A model generated the notes under the pieces. It was given only the letters and a program-made list of their open reading frames with translations. It made no database searches and was not told where the DNA came from. Shown one piece after another: positions 1-7,916 of a stretch of 64,000 nt of DNA. A program made the position numbers and the translations under genes. The stretch's first letter is position 1. Each line of letters starts with the position of its first letter. This DNA comes from Hamadaea flava. GTDB lineage: Bacteria > Actinomycetota > Actinomycetes > Mycobacteriales > Micromonosporaceae. The stretch lies in assembly GCF_024172085.1 (NCBI RefSeq), contig NZ_JAMZDZ010000001.1, positions 6,014,001-6,078,000 on the forward strand, in the 5' to 3' direction.

Positions 1-1254
1 CCGGACCTTGGTGATGGCCCGGCCGGTGACCTCGACGACCTCGGCGGAGAACCCGGGCGCCTTCACGATGTCGCCGGGCTTGTCCGGAATCCGGCCCAGC
101 CGGTCGAGGATCAGCCCGGCGACGGTGGTGTAGTCGATGTCGCCGAGGCGCTCGATGTCGATGCCGAGGTCGGGCAGATCGTGGATGGGGAACGCGCCCG
201 GCAGCAGCAGTACGCCGTCCGCCTCGGTCACGACCTCTTCGATGTCGCGGTCGGTCTCGTCGTAGATCTCGCCGACGACCTCCTCGACGAGGTCCTCCAT
301 CGTGATGATGCCGTCGATGGCGCCGCGCTCGTCGACGATGAGGGCGAACTGCTCGCGCTGCTGACGGAACTGCCGCATGGCGTCGGACACCGACAGGGTC
401 TCCGGCATCAACACCGCCGGCCGTACGCGGTCCGCCGCGGACTGCGTACGGTCGCCGCCCAGCAGATCCCGCAGGTGGACGACGCCGAGGACGTCGTCGA
501 GCCCGTCCGGGCCGACGACCGGCGCACGGGTGTGCCCGGACTCGGCCAGCCGGGCGAGGGCCTCGTCGACGCTCAGCGCGACGGGCAACGTCGTGACGTC
601 CCGGCGGGGCACGAGGATCTCGCGGACCATCCGCTCGGTGATCTCGAACGCGCCGGAGATGATCTCCCGCTGCTGCGGCGTGAAGCCCCGCTGCGCCACC
701 ACCAGTTCGCGGATCTCCTCGGCGCTGATCTCTTCGCGCGCCGCCCGGGGATCGCCGCCGGTCAGGGCCACGATGAGGTCGGTCGACTTGCCGAGCAGCC
801 ACACCACCGGACGGGAGGCGACGGCCATCCAGTCCAGCGGGCGAGCGGCGATCAGCGCCCAGCTCTCGGCCCGCTGCATCGCGATCCGCTTGGGGGCGAG
901 TTCGCCGAGGACCAGCGTGACGAAGGTCAGCACGATCGTCACGACCACGATGGAGACCGGTTCGGCCGCGGTGCCCAGGAACGACAACGGCTCCACCAAC
1001 GGCTTGGCCAGCGATACGGCGGCCGCCGCGGAGGCGAGGAACCCGGCCAGCGTGATGCCGATCTGGATGGTGGCCAGGAAGCGGTTCGGGTCACGCGACA
1101 GCCGGGCGAGCACCCGCCCGCCCCGCGAGGAGCGCTCCAGCCGCTGAATCTGGCTCTCCCGCAGCGAGATGAGTGCCATCTCACTGCCCGAGAGGGCCCC
1201 GTTGACCAGTACGAGAATCAGGACAAGCACCACTTGGGTGCCGTATCCGCCCAC
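1..1254 (-). CDS. CNNM/CorC-type (hemolysin-family) membrane protein, C-terminus cut off
   Basis: Reading the minus strand from a GTG at 1254 gives an N-terminal hydrophobic segment followed by SGSEMALISLRESQ, typical of the DUF21/CNNM transmembrane domain. About 230 residues in there is a CBS-type stretch (SGHTRAPVVGPDGLDDVLGV). A second CBS follows, with FALIVDERGAIDGIIT and MEDLVEEVVGEIYDETD, the hallmark of CorC/HlyC relatives. The last residues in the window (EVVEVTGRAITKV) fit the C-terminal CorC_HlyC domain, so only a few residues should be missing beyond base 1. Family members are linked to Mg2+/Co2+ efflux or ion homeostasis; the old name hemolysin is misleading. A GGAG lies about 12 nt upstream of the GTG, a slightly long spacing. 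It is transcribed divergently from the sigma factor gene at 1398. Confidence 0.9.
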   Translation of the reverse strand, partial: MGGYGTQVVLVLILVLVNGALSGSEMALISLRESQIQRLERSSRGGRVLARLSRDPNRFLATIQIGITLAGFLASAAAAVSLAKPLVEPLSFLGTAAEPVSIVVVTIVLTFVTLVLGELAPKRIAMQRAESWALIAARPLDWMAVASRPVVWLLGKSTDLIVALTGGDPRAAREEISAEEIRELVVAQRGFTPQQREIISGAFEITERMVREILVPRRDVTTLPVALSVDEALARLAESGHTRAPVVGPDGLDDVLGVVHLRDLLGGDRTQSAADRVRPAVLMPETLSVSDAMRQFRQQREQFALIVDERGAIDGIITMEDLVEEVVGEIYDETDRDIEEVVTEADGVLLLPGAFPIHDLPDLGIDIERLGDIDYTTVAGLILDRLGRIPDKPGDIVKAPGFSAEVVEVTGRAITKVR

Positions 1255-1352
1255 GGTCTGAGCTCACTCCTTCACGCGTAGTGGCCACCACCGTACCTTG
1301 GTCGCTCACGTTCCGGCTGCGACGGTGAACGAGAAACCGCGTGAGAAACATT

Positions 1353-1382
1353 CGGCCGCCCGGGCAACCACCCGGGCGGCCG
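1353..1382. promoter_or_regulatory. Perfect 12-bp inverted repeat in the divergent leader
   Basis: CGGCCGCCCGGG (1353-1364) pairs perfectly with 1371-1382 across a 6-nt loop. It lies between two divergent genes, just before the preferred GTG (1398) of the sigma factor. It could be a protein-binding site or an RNA hairpin that affects translation of the sigma factor gene. There is no run of T after it, so a simple terminator is less likely. Confidence 0.5.
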
Positions 1383-1397
1383 AACCGTGGAAGGACC

Positions 1398-1907
1398 GTG
1401 ACGGATCGAAACGCAACCAGCCGAGCCGACCAGGCGTACGCAGACTTCGTCGAAGTCGCCTGGCCCCGGCATCTGCGGCTGGCTCTGCTGCTGACCGGCG
1501 ATCGATGGCAGGCGGAGGAACTGCTCCAGGACAGCCTGGTGCGGATCTACGAGCGGTGGCGGCGGCTGTCGCGAACCGACGACCTCCACGCGTACCTGCG
1601 CAAGGTGCTGGTGAACAACCACACCTCGATCTGGCGCCGGCGCCGCCGGGAAAACCTCGTGCACGAAGTCCCCGACCGGCCCGGGCCGTCGGACGACTTC
1701 TCCGCGGAAGCTCTGGCGGTACGCGACGCGCTGCGGTCGCTGCCACCGAAGCAGCGCGCGGTGGTGGTGCTGCGGCACTACGAGGATCTGCCCGAACGGG
1801 AGATCGCCCGGGTGCTCGGCTGTTCGCCGGGCACCGTCAAGAGCCAGCACTCCAAGGCGCTGGCCAAGCTCCGTCACGTGATGTCCGAACCGGTGAGAAG
1901 TAGGTGA
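1398..1907 (+). CDS. SigE-family ECF RNA polymerase sigma factor
   Basis: This 169-residue protein has a sigma-2 region (RLALLLTGDRWQAEELLQDS, then LVRIYERWRRL) and a sigma-4 helix-turn-helix (LPPKQRAVVVLRHYEDLPER, then EIARVLGCSPGTVKSQHSKA). That layout and the short linker are typical of actinobacterial SigE-family ECF factors. I chose GTG 1398 (VTDRNATSRADQAYADFVEV) because the in-frame GTG at 1341 would put the 1353-1382 hairpin inside the gene and add a Pro/Arg-rich, non-conserved tail. AAGGA lies only 2 nt before the GTG, so the start is not certain. The TGA stop overlaps the GTG start of the next gene (GTGA), implying translational coupling with a membrane partner that may act as its anti-sigma factor. 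Confidence 0.9.
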   Translation: MTDRNATSRADQAYADFVEVAWPRHLRLALLLTGDRWQAEELLQDSLVRIYERWRRLSRTDDLHAYLRKVLVNNHTSIWRRRRRENLVHEVPDRPGPSDDFSAEALAVRDALRSLPPKQRAVVVLRHYEDLPEREIARVLGCSPGTVKSQHSKALAKLRHVMSEPVRSR

Positions 1908-2782
1908 CTCATATGCAAGAAGAGCAGCTCGGGGACCGGCTGCACGAACTGGCCGAGGTCCCGCCGTCGGCCGCGCCGACCGGGCGGTTGCTGGAGCGGG
2001 GCCGTCGCGCCCGGCACCGGCGAGCCGCGGTGACCAGCGCGTCGCTGGCGGCGGTCGTCGCCCTCGGCGTCGTCGGAGTGGCCGCCGCCACCAGCGGTAC
2101 GCCTGACCGTCCCGCCGCGACGGCGAGCGCCGCCGATCCGCGGCTGGAGCTGGTGGCCGCCGTGACGAAGAGCGAGAACATCAGCTATCGGCTGCGGCTG
2201 ACCACCGCCACCCCGTCGGGTCAGTCCCTCATGACCTACGAGGGCGCGTTCGACCCGCGGACCGCCACCGGATACGTCCGGGCCCCGCAGGACGACTCGA
2301 TCATGGTCGAGCTGCTGATCGACGGCACCCGATACATGGGTGCGGAGCGGCCGCAGAGCCCGCTGCCGGCCGACAAAGGGCCGGGGGAGAAGTACGGCCG
2401 GTACGGCCAGTACCCGGGCAAGTTCGACCACCTGTCCATCTACGGTGACGCGGACACCGTCGTGGGTGCGGCCGCACCCGACCCGGCCGCGCTGTTCAAG
2501 GCGCTGAAGGCCCTCGACGCGACGGTGACCCGGAAGCCGGACGGCTCGGTCCACTTCGAGTACGCCGAGCAGTCCGACAAGGGGCTGACCACCACCAGCA
2601 CCGCCGGTGACGTCACCTTCGACGCCGACGGCCGGGTGGCGAAGATCGCCATGACCTTCCAGTGGCAGACCACCGTCAAGGGCAAGCTCCAGAGCGGCAC
2701 GGTCGTGTCGACCCTGCAGCTGTCCGACTACGGCCTCTCGGTGCAGGTCAAGCGGCCGACCGACGTCGTGCCCGCCACCTGA
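1904..2782 (+). CDS. Membrane-anchored partner of the ECF sigma factor, possible anti-sigma factor
   Basis: The 292-residue protein starts with a short charged cytoplasmic segment (about residues 1-45). One transmembrane helix follows (about 46-65, ASLAAVVALGVVGVAAA), then an extracytoplasmic domain of about 220 residues. The outer part has a run of beta-strand-like segments (SYRLRLTTATPSGQSLMTYEGAF) that resembles LolA/LppX-like lipid-binding folds; this is a weak inference. It shares a 4-nt GTGA overlap with the sigma gene, the usual arrangement for an ECF factor and its membrane regulator. No zinc-binding HxxxCxxC motif is seen, so it is not a canonical ZAS anti-sigma. A start at ATG 1913 is also possible. 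Confidence 0.7.
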   Translation: MTHMQEEQLGDRLHELAEVPPSAAPTGRLLERGRRARHRRAAVTSASLAAVVALGVVGVAAATSGTPDRPAATASAADPRLELVAAVTKSENISYRLRLTTATPSGQSLMTYEGAFDPRTATGYVRAPQDDSIMVELLIDGTRYMGAERPQSPLPADKGPGEKYGRYGQYPGKFDHLSIYGDADTVVGAAAPDPAALFKALKALDATVTRKPDGSVHFEYAEQSDKGLTTTSTAGDVTFDADGRVAKIAMTFQWQTTVKGKLQSGTVVSTLQLSDYGLSVQVKRPTDVVPAT

Positions 2783-2796
2783 CCCACCTCCACCAC

Positions 2797-2840
2797 GCCC
2801 GCCGGTCGGCTACGGATCACCCCGTAGCCGGTCGGCGGGC
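2797..2840. terminator. Terminator hairpin after the sigma factor operon
   Basis: GCCCGCCGGTCGGCTACGG and CCGTAGCCGGTCGGCGGGC form a 19-bp stem with two central mismatches and a short loop, 15 nt after the stop at 2782. Confidence 0.7.
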
Positions 2841-2940
2841 CGCTCCGTGGTGGGTTCCGTAGTCGTCACGGATGTGGGTGGTGCGCCCAGCGCGGGAAGC
2901 TGATCTCACCAAACGAGATGCGAACCCAAGGAGCGACACG

Positions 2941-3414
2941 ATGGCCACCACGAAGAACGCCGCGAAGACCACCACGAAGACCACGAAGGCCGCGTCCTAC
3001 GACGGGTTCACCGAAGCAGAGCGCAGCGCGATGAAGGATCGGGCCAAGGAACTGAAGGCGCGGGGCGCGAAGGGTCCGAAGGTGGACCCTGAGGCCGAAG
3101 TGCTGGCGAAGATCGCCGAGTTGGACCCGTCGGACCGGGCGATCGCCGAGAAGATCCACGCCATCATCAAGGCCAACGCGCCCATGCTGACCCCGAAGAC
3201 CTGGTACGGCATGCCGGCGTACGCCCGGGACGGCAAGATCGTGTGCCACTTCCAGCCGGCTGCGAAGTTCAAGACGCGCTACGCCATGCTCGGCTTCAGC
3301 GACCAGGCCAACCTCGACGACGGCGACCTCTGGCCGGCGTACTACGCGATCACGCAGCTCACCCCGGCGGACGAGCAGAAGATCGCCGCCATCGTCGAGC
3401 GAGCCGCTGCCTGA
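2941..3414 (+). CDS. DUF1801/YdhG-like small protein
   Basis: The 157-residue protein has a Lys/Thr/Ala-rich N-terminal tail (about residues 1-20). It is followed by a domain with SDRAIAEKIHAIIKANAPML and TPKTWYGMPAYARDGKIVCH, then FQPAAKFKTRYAMLGFSDQA. These fit the DUF1801 (YdhG/YjbR-like) fold, whose members are small cytoplasmic proteins, some annotated as iron chaperones; the real role is not known. ATG 2941 has AAGGAG 8 nt upstream. The basic low-complexity tail may bind nucleic acid or be disordered. Confidence 0.75.
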   Translation: MATTKNAAKTTTKTTKAASYDGFTEAERSAMKDRAKELKARGAKGPKVDPEAEVLAKIAELDPSDRAIAEKIHAIIKANAPMLTPKTWYGMPAYARDGKIVCHFQPAAKFKTRYAMLGFSDQANLDDGDLWPAYYAITQLTPADEQKIAAIVERAAA

Positions 3415-3440
3415 CGCCTCCCGTAGAGACCGACCGCTAC

Positions 3441-3464
3441 GCCGGGACCCCACCAGGTCCCGGC
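3441..3464. terminator. Bidirectional terminator hairpin between convergent genes
   Basis: GCCGGGACC and GGTCCCGGC form a perfect 9-bp stem with a 6-nt loop, between the stops at 3414 (+) and 3469 (-). Confidence 0.6.
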
Positions 3465-3468
3465 CAGG

Positions 3469-3891
3469 TCAGTAGCCGGGCGGCCAGGTGAGCGACAGCA
3501 GCAGGTCCATGAAGGCTGCCAGCGAGCACGGCCGAGCGGTCAGCCGGTGGCGGGCACCGCCGGCCTGCCAGGCGGCGGTGAACCCGGAATCGTCCGGATG
3601 CACCCCGATCCGGTGGCCGCACAAACTGATCGAGGCCAGCCGCTGGGCCAGGTCACCTTCGTCGAGCCCGACCGTGGAGTGCAGGCTGACGAGCTTTCCG
3701 TCGTCGGTCGCGTAGGCGGCGTACCGCTGGGAAGGCGTGAGGACGCGACTGCCGGCGACGGGCCGCCAACCGGGCGGGAGCGCGGGTAGGTGCCACGACG
3801 GGGCGGTGTTGACCGGCGGACCGCGCAGCAGCGGGAGGTCGAGAGGCACGTCGAGCAGCAGTTGCCGGAGGGCGCGGGCGGACGCGAGCAA
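3469..3891 (-). CDS. Small hypothetical protein
   Basis: I do not recognise this protein. About 140 residues are credible from coding bias. It includes LPPGWRPVAGSRVLTPSQRY, a segment with HSTVGLDEGDLAQRLASISL, and an aliphatic C-terminus (SLAAFMDLLLSLTWPPGY). The start is uncertain: there is no good ATG in frame, and TTG 3891 with GATGGAG about 7 nt upstream is my best choice. It lies just downstream of, and on the same strand as, the membrane protein ending at 3989. The 97 bases between them show no clear feature. Confidence 0.45.
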   Translation of the reverse strand: MLASARALRQLLLDVPLDLPLLRGPPVNTAPSWHLPALPPGWRPVAGSRVLTPSQRYAAYATDDGKLVSLHSTVGLDEGDLAQRLASISLCGHRIGVHPDDSGFTAAWQAGGARHRLTARPCSLAAFMDLLLSLTWPPGY

Positions 3892-3988
3892 GGGCGGGCT
3901 CCATCTTCGTGGGACGGTCGGCCATCGGAGCCCAGCGCTGCGCTCGTCGATACCTTGCCTGATCAGACCGCTTCTTGGGAAGGGAAGC

Positions 3989-5263
3989 TCAGGAAGTGGG
4001 ACGCTTCCGGTCGATGCGATAGTGCAGGACCAGGAACGGAAGGCCGAACACCCAGAACGCGTGCTCGGCTCGTAACTGACCGTTGTCGGTATAGACATCG
4101 AGCTGTTCGGCGAATCCGGCGACCTCGCCCGCGGTCAGCTCGCCAGACTCGGGATCGATGAACGTCAGATAGTGACCGGGCTGGTCGAGCTCGCTGCGGC
4201 TGCTGAGGATCAGGCCGCCGCCGGGCCGGGCGCGCGGCGCGAGCGTCGCGGTGAAGCTGGCCTGGGGCAACGGGAAGCCGACGCTGACATAGCCTCGGTC
4301 CTCACGCCGGTAGGTCGTGTAGATCCCGACATAGATCGGCTCGTCGGTGTCGGCGTAGGAGCGGATCCAGCCGCGGACGATGGGCTGGTCCGGGCGGGTG
4401 ATCGTGTCGATCCGGCTGACCACGCCCCGCTGCGTCTCGCGCTGGTTCATCGGCACGTTCGCCTGGCCCAGCGGGCGCGCCAGCAGGTAGCGGTACAACA
4501 GGTAACCGGGCCGCACCCACAGCCGCCACTCCGGCACGATGTCCAGCGTGAACCGGGTGGTGTGCTCGTAGAACTCGCGCACCAGGGGGTCCACTCCCGC
4601 CGGGTCGAACTCCGGCCCGGCCAAGTCGTCCAGCGTCGCCACGATGCCCACATCGGCCGCCGCCGGGGTGTAGTCCCCGCCGACCACCTCGGCCAGATCG
4701 CGCACATAGCCCGTGCCCACATATTTGGTACGCGCGGCGAGCGGGACGACGAACGGCAGGTCCGCTGGGCGTACGCGTTCAGCGAGCAGGCTGACCTGGG
4801 GATCCCGGAAGATGAGGGCGGACAGGCAGCGGAAGGCCACCACGACGACGGCGGCGACGACGGCCGGGGTCACCGACGGCCACAGCGCGCCCAGCGCCCA
4901 GCCGAAGACGACGCCGACGACCGGTCCGAGCAGCACCTTCTGCGGACGCAGGCCCATCGCGCCCGCCAGCAGACCGGCGAGCAACCCGATGACGATCGGC
5001 CCCCAGCCGGTGATCACGCCGATGAGCCAGCCCAACGGGGCGGCCAGGGCGCCGCTCATCACGATGCGCGACCACAGCGCGGGGATCTGCCCGGGTTGCT
5101 GACGCCGCCGCGCGACGACTTCGCTGACGCCCACCGCGACGGCTGCGACGACCGCCCCGATCGCGATGGCGACGCCGCCCGCGCCCGCCGTGAGCGACGC
5201 GCCCGCGACCGCCCCGATGATCGCCGCCAGCACCGGCGACCCCTGCTGTTTCGCTTCCGCCAC
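3989..5263 (-). CDS. Polytopic membrane protein of unknown function
   Basis: The 424-residue protein has about four to five hydrophobic segments in its first 150 residues (for example [20 protein letters not shown] and [20 protein letters not shown]). A soluble C-terminal region of about 270 residues follows, rich in Arg/Tyr/Asp ([46 protein letters not shown]). I cannot place it in a family with confidence. Start ATG 5263 (MAEAKQQG) is the natural N-terminus. Long palindrome 5303-5359 separates it from the upstream GlsB-like gene, so it probably has its own promoter. Confidence 0.75.
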   Translation of the reverse strand: MAEAKQQGSPVLAAIIGAVAGASLTAGAGGVAIAIGAVVAAVAVGVSEVVARRRQQPGQIPALWSRIVMSGALAAPLGWLIGVITGWGPIVIGLLAGLLAGAMGLRPQKVLLGPVVGVVFGWALGALWPSVTPAVVAAVVVVAFRCLSALIFRDPQVSLLAERVRPADLPFVVPLAARTKYVGTGYVRDLAEVVGGDYTPAAADVGIVATLDDLAGPEFDPAGVDPLVREFYEHTTRFTLDIVPEWRLWVRPGYLLYRYLLARPLGQANVPMNQRETQRGVVSRIDTITRPDQPIVRGWIRSYADTDEPIYVGIYTTYRREDRGYVSVGFPLPQASFTATLAPRARPGGGLILSSRSELDQPGHYLTFIDPESGELTAGEVAGFAEQLDVYTDNGQLRAEHAFWVFGLPFLVLHYRIDRKRPTS

Positions 5264-5302
5264 GCGGCGAATCTACCGCCCGAGCAGCGCCGTGCCGTGG
5301 TG

Positions 5303-5359
5303 CAGATCAGGGTTATGCATGCTTCCCGCGCTCGGGGAGGCATGCATAACCCTGATCTG
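5303..5359. repeat. GATCA-palindrome family, copy 1
   Basis: A perfect 20-bp stem runs from CAGATCAGGGTTATGCATGC (5303-5322) to 5340-5359, and the loop itself contains a TCCC/GGGGA stem. It lies 26 nt after the stop of the minus-strand gene ending at 5385. It shares the GATCAGGG...GCATGC core with seven other copies in this window. It probably acts as a terminator. Confidence 0.85.
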
Positions 5360-5384
5360 ACGGTGAAACGGGGGCGGTATGGCG

Positions 5385-5738
5385 TTAGGCGTGGCTGGAG
5401 CGGCGGCTCCGCCGCGGGTGCGTCTCCCGGTACGCGTAGAACGGCCGGGCCACCGCCGCGACGATGGCGACGCCGATGACGGCGACGGCGACCTGGATCG
5501 CCAGTTCCGCCCAGCTCCACGAGAAGTGCCAGTTCACCGAGTTCCAGTCGATCGCGGCGCGGGCGTCGTCGGAGATGCCCAGGTGCTTGGCCGCCCACGA
5601 GCCGGCGAGCGCGCCGCCGAAGCCGACCAGCCAGGTGGCCAGGATGCCGATGCTCTGCTTGCCCGGCAGCACCAGGCGAGCCAGCGTACCGACCACCAGG
5701 CCGATCAGGATGGCGCTGAGAACGTCGTCAATCCGCAT
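5385..5738 (-). CDS. GlsB/YeaQ/YmgE-family small membrane protein
   Basis: This is a 117-residue protein. The first helix region carries IGLVVGTLARLVLPGKQSIG, followed by LATWLVGFGGALAGSWAAKHLG. That is the two-helix pattern of the transglycosylase-associated (GlsB/YeaQ/YmgE) family, with an added third helix near the C-terminus (AIQVAVAVIGVAIVAAVARP). These are general-stress-associated inner membrane proteins. ATG 5738 (MRIDDVLSAILIGL) has TGGAG about 8 nt upstream. The longer frame to 5798 has no family-like residues before this Met. Confidence 0.85.
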   Translation of the reverse strand: MRIDDVLSAILIGLVVGTLARLVLPGKQSIGILATWLVGFGGALAGSWAAKHLGISDDARAAIDWNSVNWHFSWSWAELAIQVAVAVIGVAIVAAVARPFYAYRETHPRRSRRSSHA

Positions 5739-5865
5739 GTCGGTCGCTCCATTCCCTTCAGTCTGCGTACGTCCATTGCCGGATTGGCGGATCGTCAAAC
5801 CTCGACCCGTCCTGACCAGTGGTTACGGTCTCCCGCTCGACGGTGTGGTGATGCACAATGCGCGG

Positions 5866-6540
5866 ATGATCGAACCCGCGCCCGGTCCCCGGCTGGTCGA
5901 GCTGAACCACGTCATCGAGGCCGGCATGACCACGTATCCGGGGTTGCCGGGGCCGGAGATCGCGCCGTATCTGTCCCGCGAGGACTCGCGCGGCCATTAC
6001 GCGCCCGGCACCGAGTTCACCATCGACTGGCTGCATATCCTCAGCAATTCTGGCACCTATGTGGACAGTCCGTTCCACCGGTACGCGGGCGGCGCGGACC
6101 TGGCGGACCTGCCCCTGTCCTCGTTCGCCAACCTGCCGATCGTCGTGGTGACGTCGCGTACGGGGCGGGGCGTCGGGGTGGACGCGCTCCGGCAGGTCGA
6201 CGTCCGAGGCAAGGCGGTGCTGCTGCACACCGGGTGGGACCGGCACTTCGGGACGCCGGCGTACGGGGTGGACGCTCCCTTCCTCACCGAGGCGGGCGCG
6301 GAGTACCTCGTGGAGTCCGGCGTCAAGCTTGTCGGCATCGACTCGCTCAACATCGACGAGGTCACGCCGTTCGGCGCGCGCCCCTGCCATTCGCGGCTGC
6401 TCGCCGCCCACATCCCGATCATCGAGCACCTGACCGGGCTGGATCAGCTGCCGGCGACGGGCGCGAGGCTGCACGCCGCGCCGCTGCGTATCCGCGACTT
6501 CGGCACCATCGCCGTCCGGGCGTACGCTTTGGTCCCCTGA
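5866..6540 (+). CDS. Cyclase-family (kynurenine formamidase fold) hydrolase
   Basis: The 224-residue protein matches the PF04199 cyclase family: LVELNHVIEAGMTTYPGLPG at the N-terminus, the metal-site region SGTYVDSPFHRY (about residues 66-77), GKAVLLHTGWD, and GIDSLNIDE. The usual metal motif is HxGTHxDxPxH. Here the two outer and inner His positions before Asp read Ser-Gly-Thr-Tyr, so only the D-x-P-x-H half is intact; related actinobacterial proteins with this variant exist. It may hydrolyse an amide or lactone, but the substrate is unknown. ATG 5866 is preferred because CACAAT lies exactly 6 nt upstream and there is no Shine-Dalgarno; ATG 5851 is the alternative. Confidence 0.8.
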   Translation: MIEPAPGPRLVELNHVIEAGMTTYPGLPGPEIAPYLSREDSRGHYAPGTEFTIDWLHILSNSGTYVDSPFHRYAGGADLADLPLSSFANLPIVVVTSRTGRGVGVDALRQVDVRGKAVLLHTGWDRHFGTPAYGVDAPFLTEAGAEYLVESGVKLVGIDSLNIDEVTPFGARPCHSRLLAAHIPIIEHLTGLDQLPATGARLHAAPLRIRDFGTIAVRAYALVP

Positions 6541-6546
6541 ACAGCC

Positions 6547-6576
6547 GGAAGGCCGCGCGAATCCGCGCGGCCTTCC
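6547..6576. terminator. Bidirectional terminator hairpin
   Basis: GGAAGGCCGCGCG and CGCGCGGCCTTCC form a perfect 13-bp stem with a 4-nt loop, followed by GAGTTTTCG. It lies between the stops at 6540 (+) and 6596 (-). Confidence 0.8.
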
Positions 6577-6595
6577 GAGTTTTCGAGTGCGAACG

Positions 6596-7195
6596 TCACG
6601 CCGGGTCGGGCGTACGCCACAGCGCGAACGCGAGCCAGGCGCATCCGGCGAGCATCAGTACGCCGTGGCCGATGCGGACCGCTTCGCCGGTGAAGAACTG
6701 CGGGATGAACAGGGCGAACCCCGCGCCGAACAGCAACCCCGACAGCTTCGGCAGTACGCCTCCCCGCCACACCGCGACAGCGGCCCAGACCGCGCCGACA
6801 CCGAGCAGCAGCAGGCCCACGAAGAACGTCGCGACGGCGGCCGGGTGGTAGCGGATGCTGTCGGAGAGGTCGAGCAGGTCCAGCGACTGACCGTCCTTGA
6901 CCTTGCCCGCCAGCGTGTTGAGCGCGAAGTCCTCCGCGCCGTAGTAGGGCAGCGTCAAGCCCGCGCCGATCCACATGATGACGGCGGCGACCTTGTCGAC
7001 CCGGAAGAGCGCCAGCGGCACCAGGATGAAGCCGATCATCGCGAACAGGTGAGTCGCGACCCACCACGGCGATCCCATCGCATGGAGGGCTCCGGCGGCG
7101 GTGGACTCGTCGGCCCACGGGCGCAGGGCGGGGTAGAGGAGGAAGAGGACACCGGCCACGGCGAGCGCGACGGCGGCGAGGCGATTGCGGGACAT
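6596..7195 (-). CDS. Multi-pass membrane protein co-transcribed with TetR regulator
   Basis: The 199-residue protein has about six hydrophobic segments: LAAVALAVAGVLFLLYPALR, ATHLFAMIGFILVPLALF, AAVIMWIGAGLTLPYYG, FFVGLLLLGVGAVWAAVAV, LSGLLFGAGFALFIPQFF and GVLMLAGCAWLAFALW. No transport or enzyme motif is visible, so the function is unknown. Start ATG 7195 overlaps the TetR stop by one base (TGATG), so it is translated from the same message and is probably the target of that repressor. Confidence 0.75.
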   Translation of the reverse strand: MSRNRLAAVALAVAGVLFLLYPALRPWADESTAAGALHAMGSPWWVATHLFAMIGFILVPLALFRVDKVAAVIMWIGAGLTLPYYGAEDFALNTLAGKVKDGQSLDLLDLSDSIRYHPAAVATFFVGLLLLGVGAVWAAVAVWRGGVLPKLSGLLFGAGFALFIPQFFTGEAVRIGHGVLMLAGCAWLAFALWRTPDPA

Positions 7196-7770
7196 CAGGA
7201 CTCCTGAGGGGTGTGCGCGGAGGAAAGCGAGTTCAGAAACATCTGGATGAGGCGTTCGTAGGTTTCGTCGAGGCCCTGGGGCAGGCCGAAGCCGCCGGCC
7301 GACTCCAGGGAGGCGAAGCCGTGGGTGATCACCCGGGCGGCCCGCATGGCGTGCACGAGATCGGCGTCGGAGAGCTGCCACGGCCGCAACGCCGCTCCCA
7401 TCACTTCGAGGAGCCGCCGACCGGCCTCGGCGAATTCCGCCTGGTGCAACGGGTCGGCCGGCATCGCGGCATAGCGGGCGGGGTGGGCGACCACATAACC
7501 CCGGTACGCCCGCATGAGCGTCGCGACCGCGTCGGCCCCGCTGCGCCCCATGACGGCGGTCGCGAACTGGTCCGCCATCTCCCGCAGCACGCGTACGCCG
7601 ACGAGCGTGCGCAGATCCGCGAGGTTGCTGACGTGCTTGTAGAGCGACGGAGCGGCGACGCCACAGCGCTCGGCCACGGCGGCCAGCGTCAGCGCGTCCA
7701 GTCCACGCTCGTCGACCAGGGCGATCGCGGTGTCGACCACCCGGTCCGGGGTGAGCCCGGCCCTAGGCAT
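7195..7770 (-). CDS. TetR/AcrR-family regulator (WHG-type C-terminus)
   Basis: The 191-residue protein has an N-terminal helix-turn-helix (VVDTAIALVDERGLDALTLA, AAVAERCGVAAPSLYKHVSN). Its C-terminal domain contains YRGYVVAHPARYAAMP, typical of the TetR_C_33/WHG group. ATG 7770 (MPRAGLTPDRVV) is preferred over the Met three codons earlier. Its promoter region carries two matching 17-bp inverted repeats (7804-7841), so autoregulation of this gene and the downstream membrane protein is likely. The ligand is unknown. Confidence 0.9.
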   Translation of the reverse strand: MPRAGLTPDRVVDTAIALVDERGLDALTLAAVAERCGVAAPSLYKHVSNLADLRTLVGVRVLREMADQFATAVMGRSGADAVATLMRAYRGYVVAHPARYAAMPADPLHQAEFAEAGRRLLEVMGAALRPWQLSDADLVHAMRAARVITHGFASLESAGGFGLPQGLDETYERLIQMFLNSLSSAHTPQES

Positions 7771-7803
7771 CGCGACCACCGTCCCGAGCGGCGCCGGGCG
7801 CTT

Positions 7804-7841
7804 GGCTATCTCTCATAGCCTTAAAGCTACGACACGTAGCC
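7804..7841. promoter_or_regulatory. Two tandem TetR-type operators
   Basis: GGCTATCTCTCATAGCC (7804-7820) and, on the other strand, GGCTACGTGTCGTAGCT (7825-7841) are both 17-bp dyads with the form GGCTA-N7-TAGCY. They start 21 bp apart centre to centre (two turns) and lie 34-71 nt upstream of the TetR start, where a self-binding repressor would sit. Confidence 0.65.
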
Positions 7842-7916
7842 AACACTTGTCAACCGCCCAGGCAGCTTCGGCGGTGTCGGCCTGTCCGGCTGGTGGCCGC
7901 CCAGGAGGGGAGTAGG

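Noticed and set aside
1341-1397. Earlier GTG start for the sigma factor
   Set aside because: It would put the 1353-1382 hairpin in the coding region and add a Pro/Arg-rich stretch unlike SigE-family proteins.
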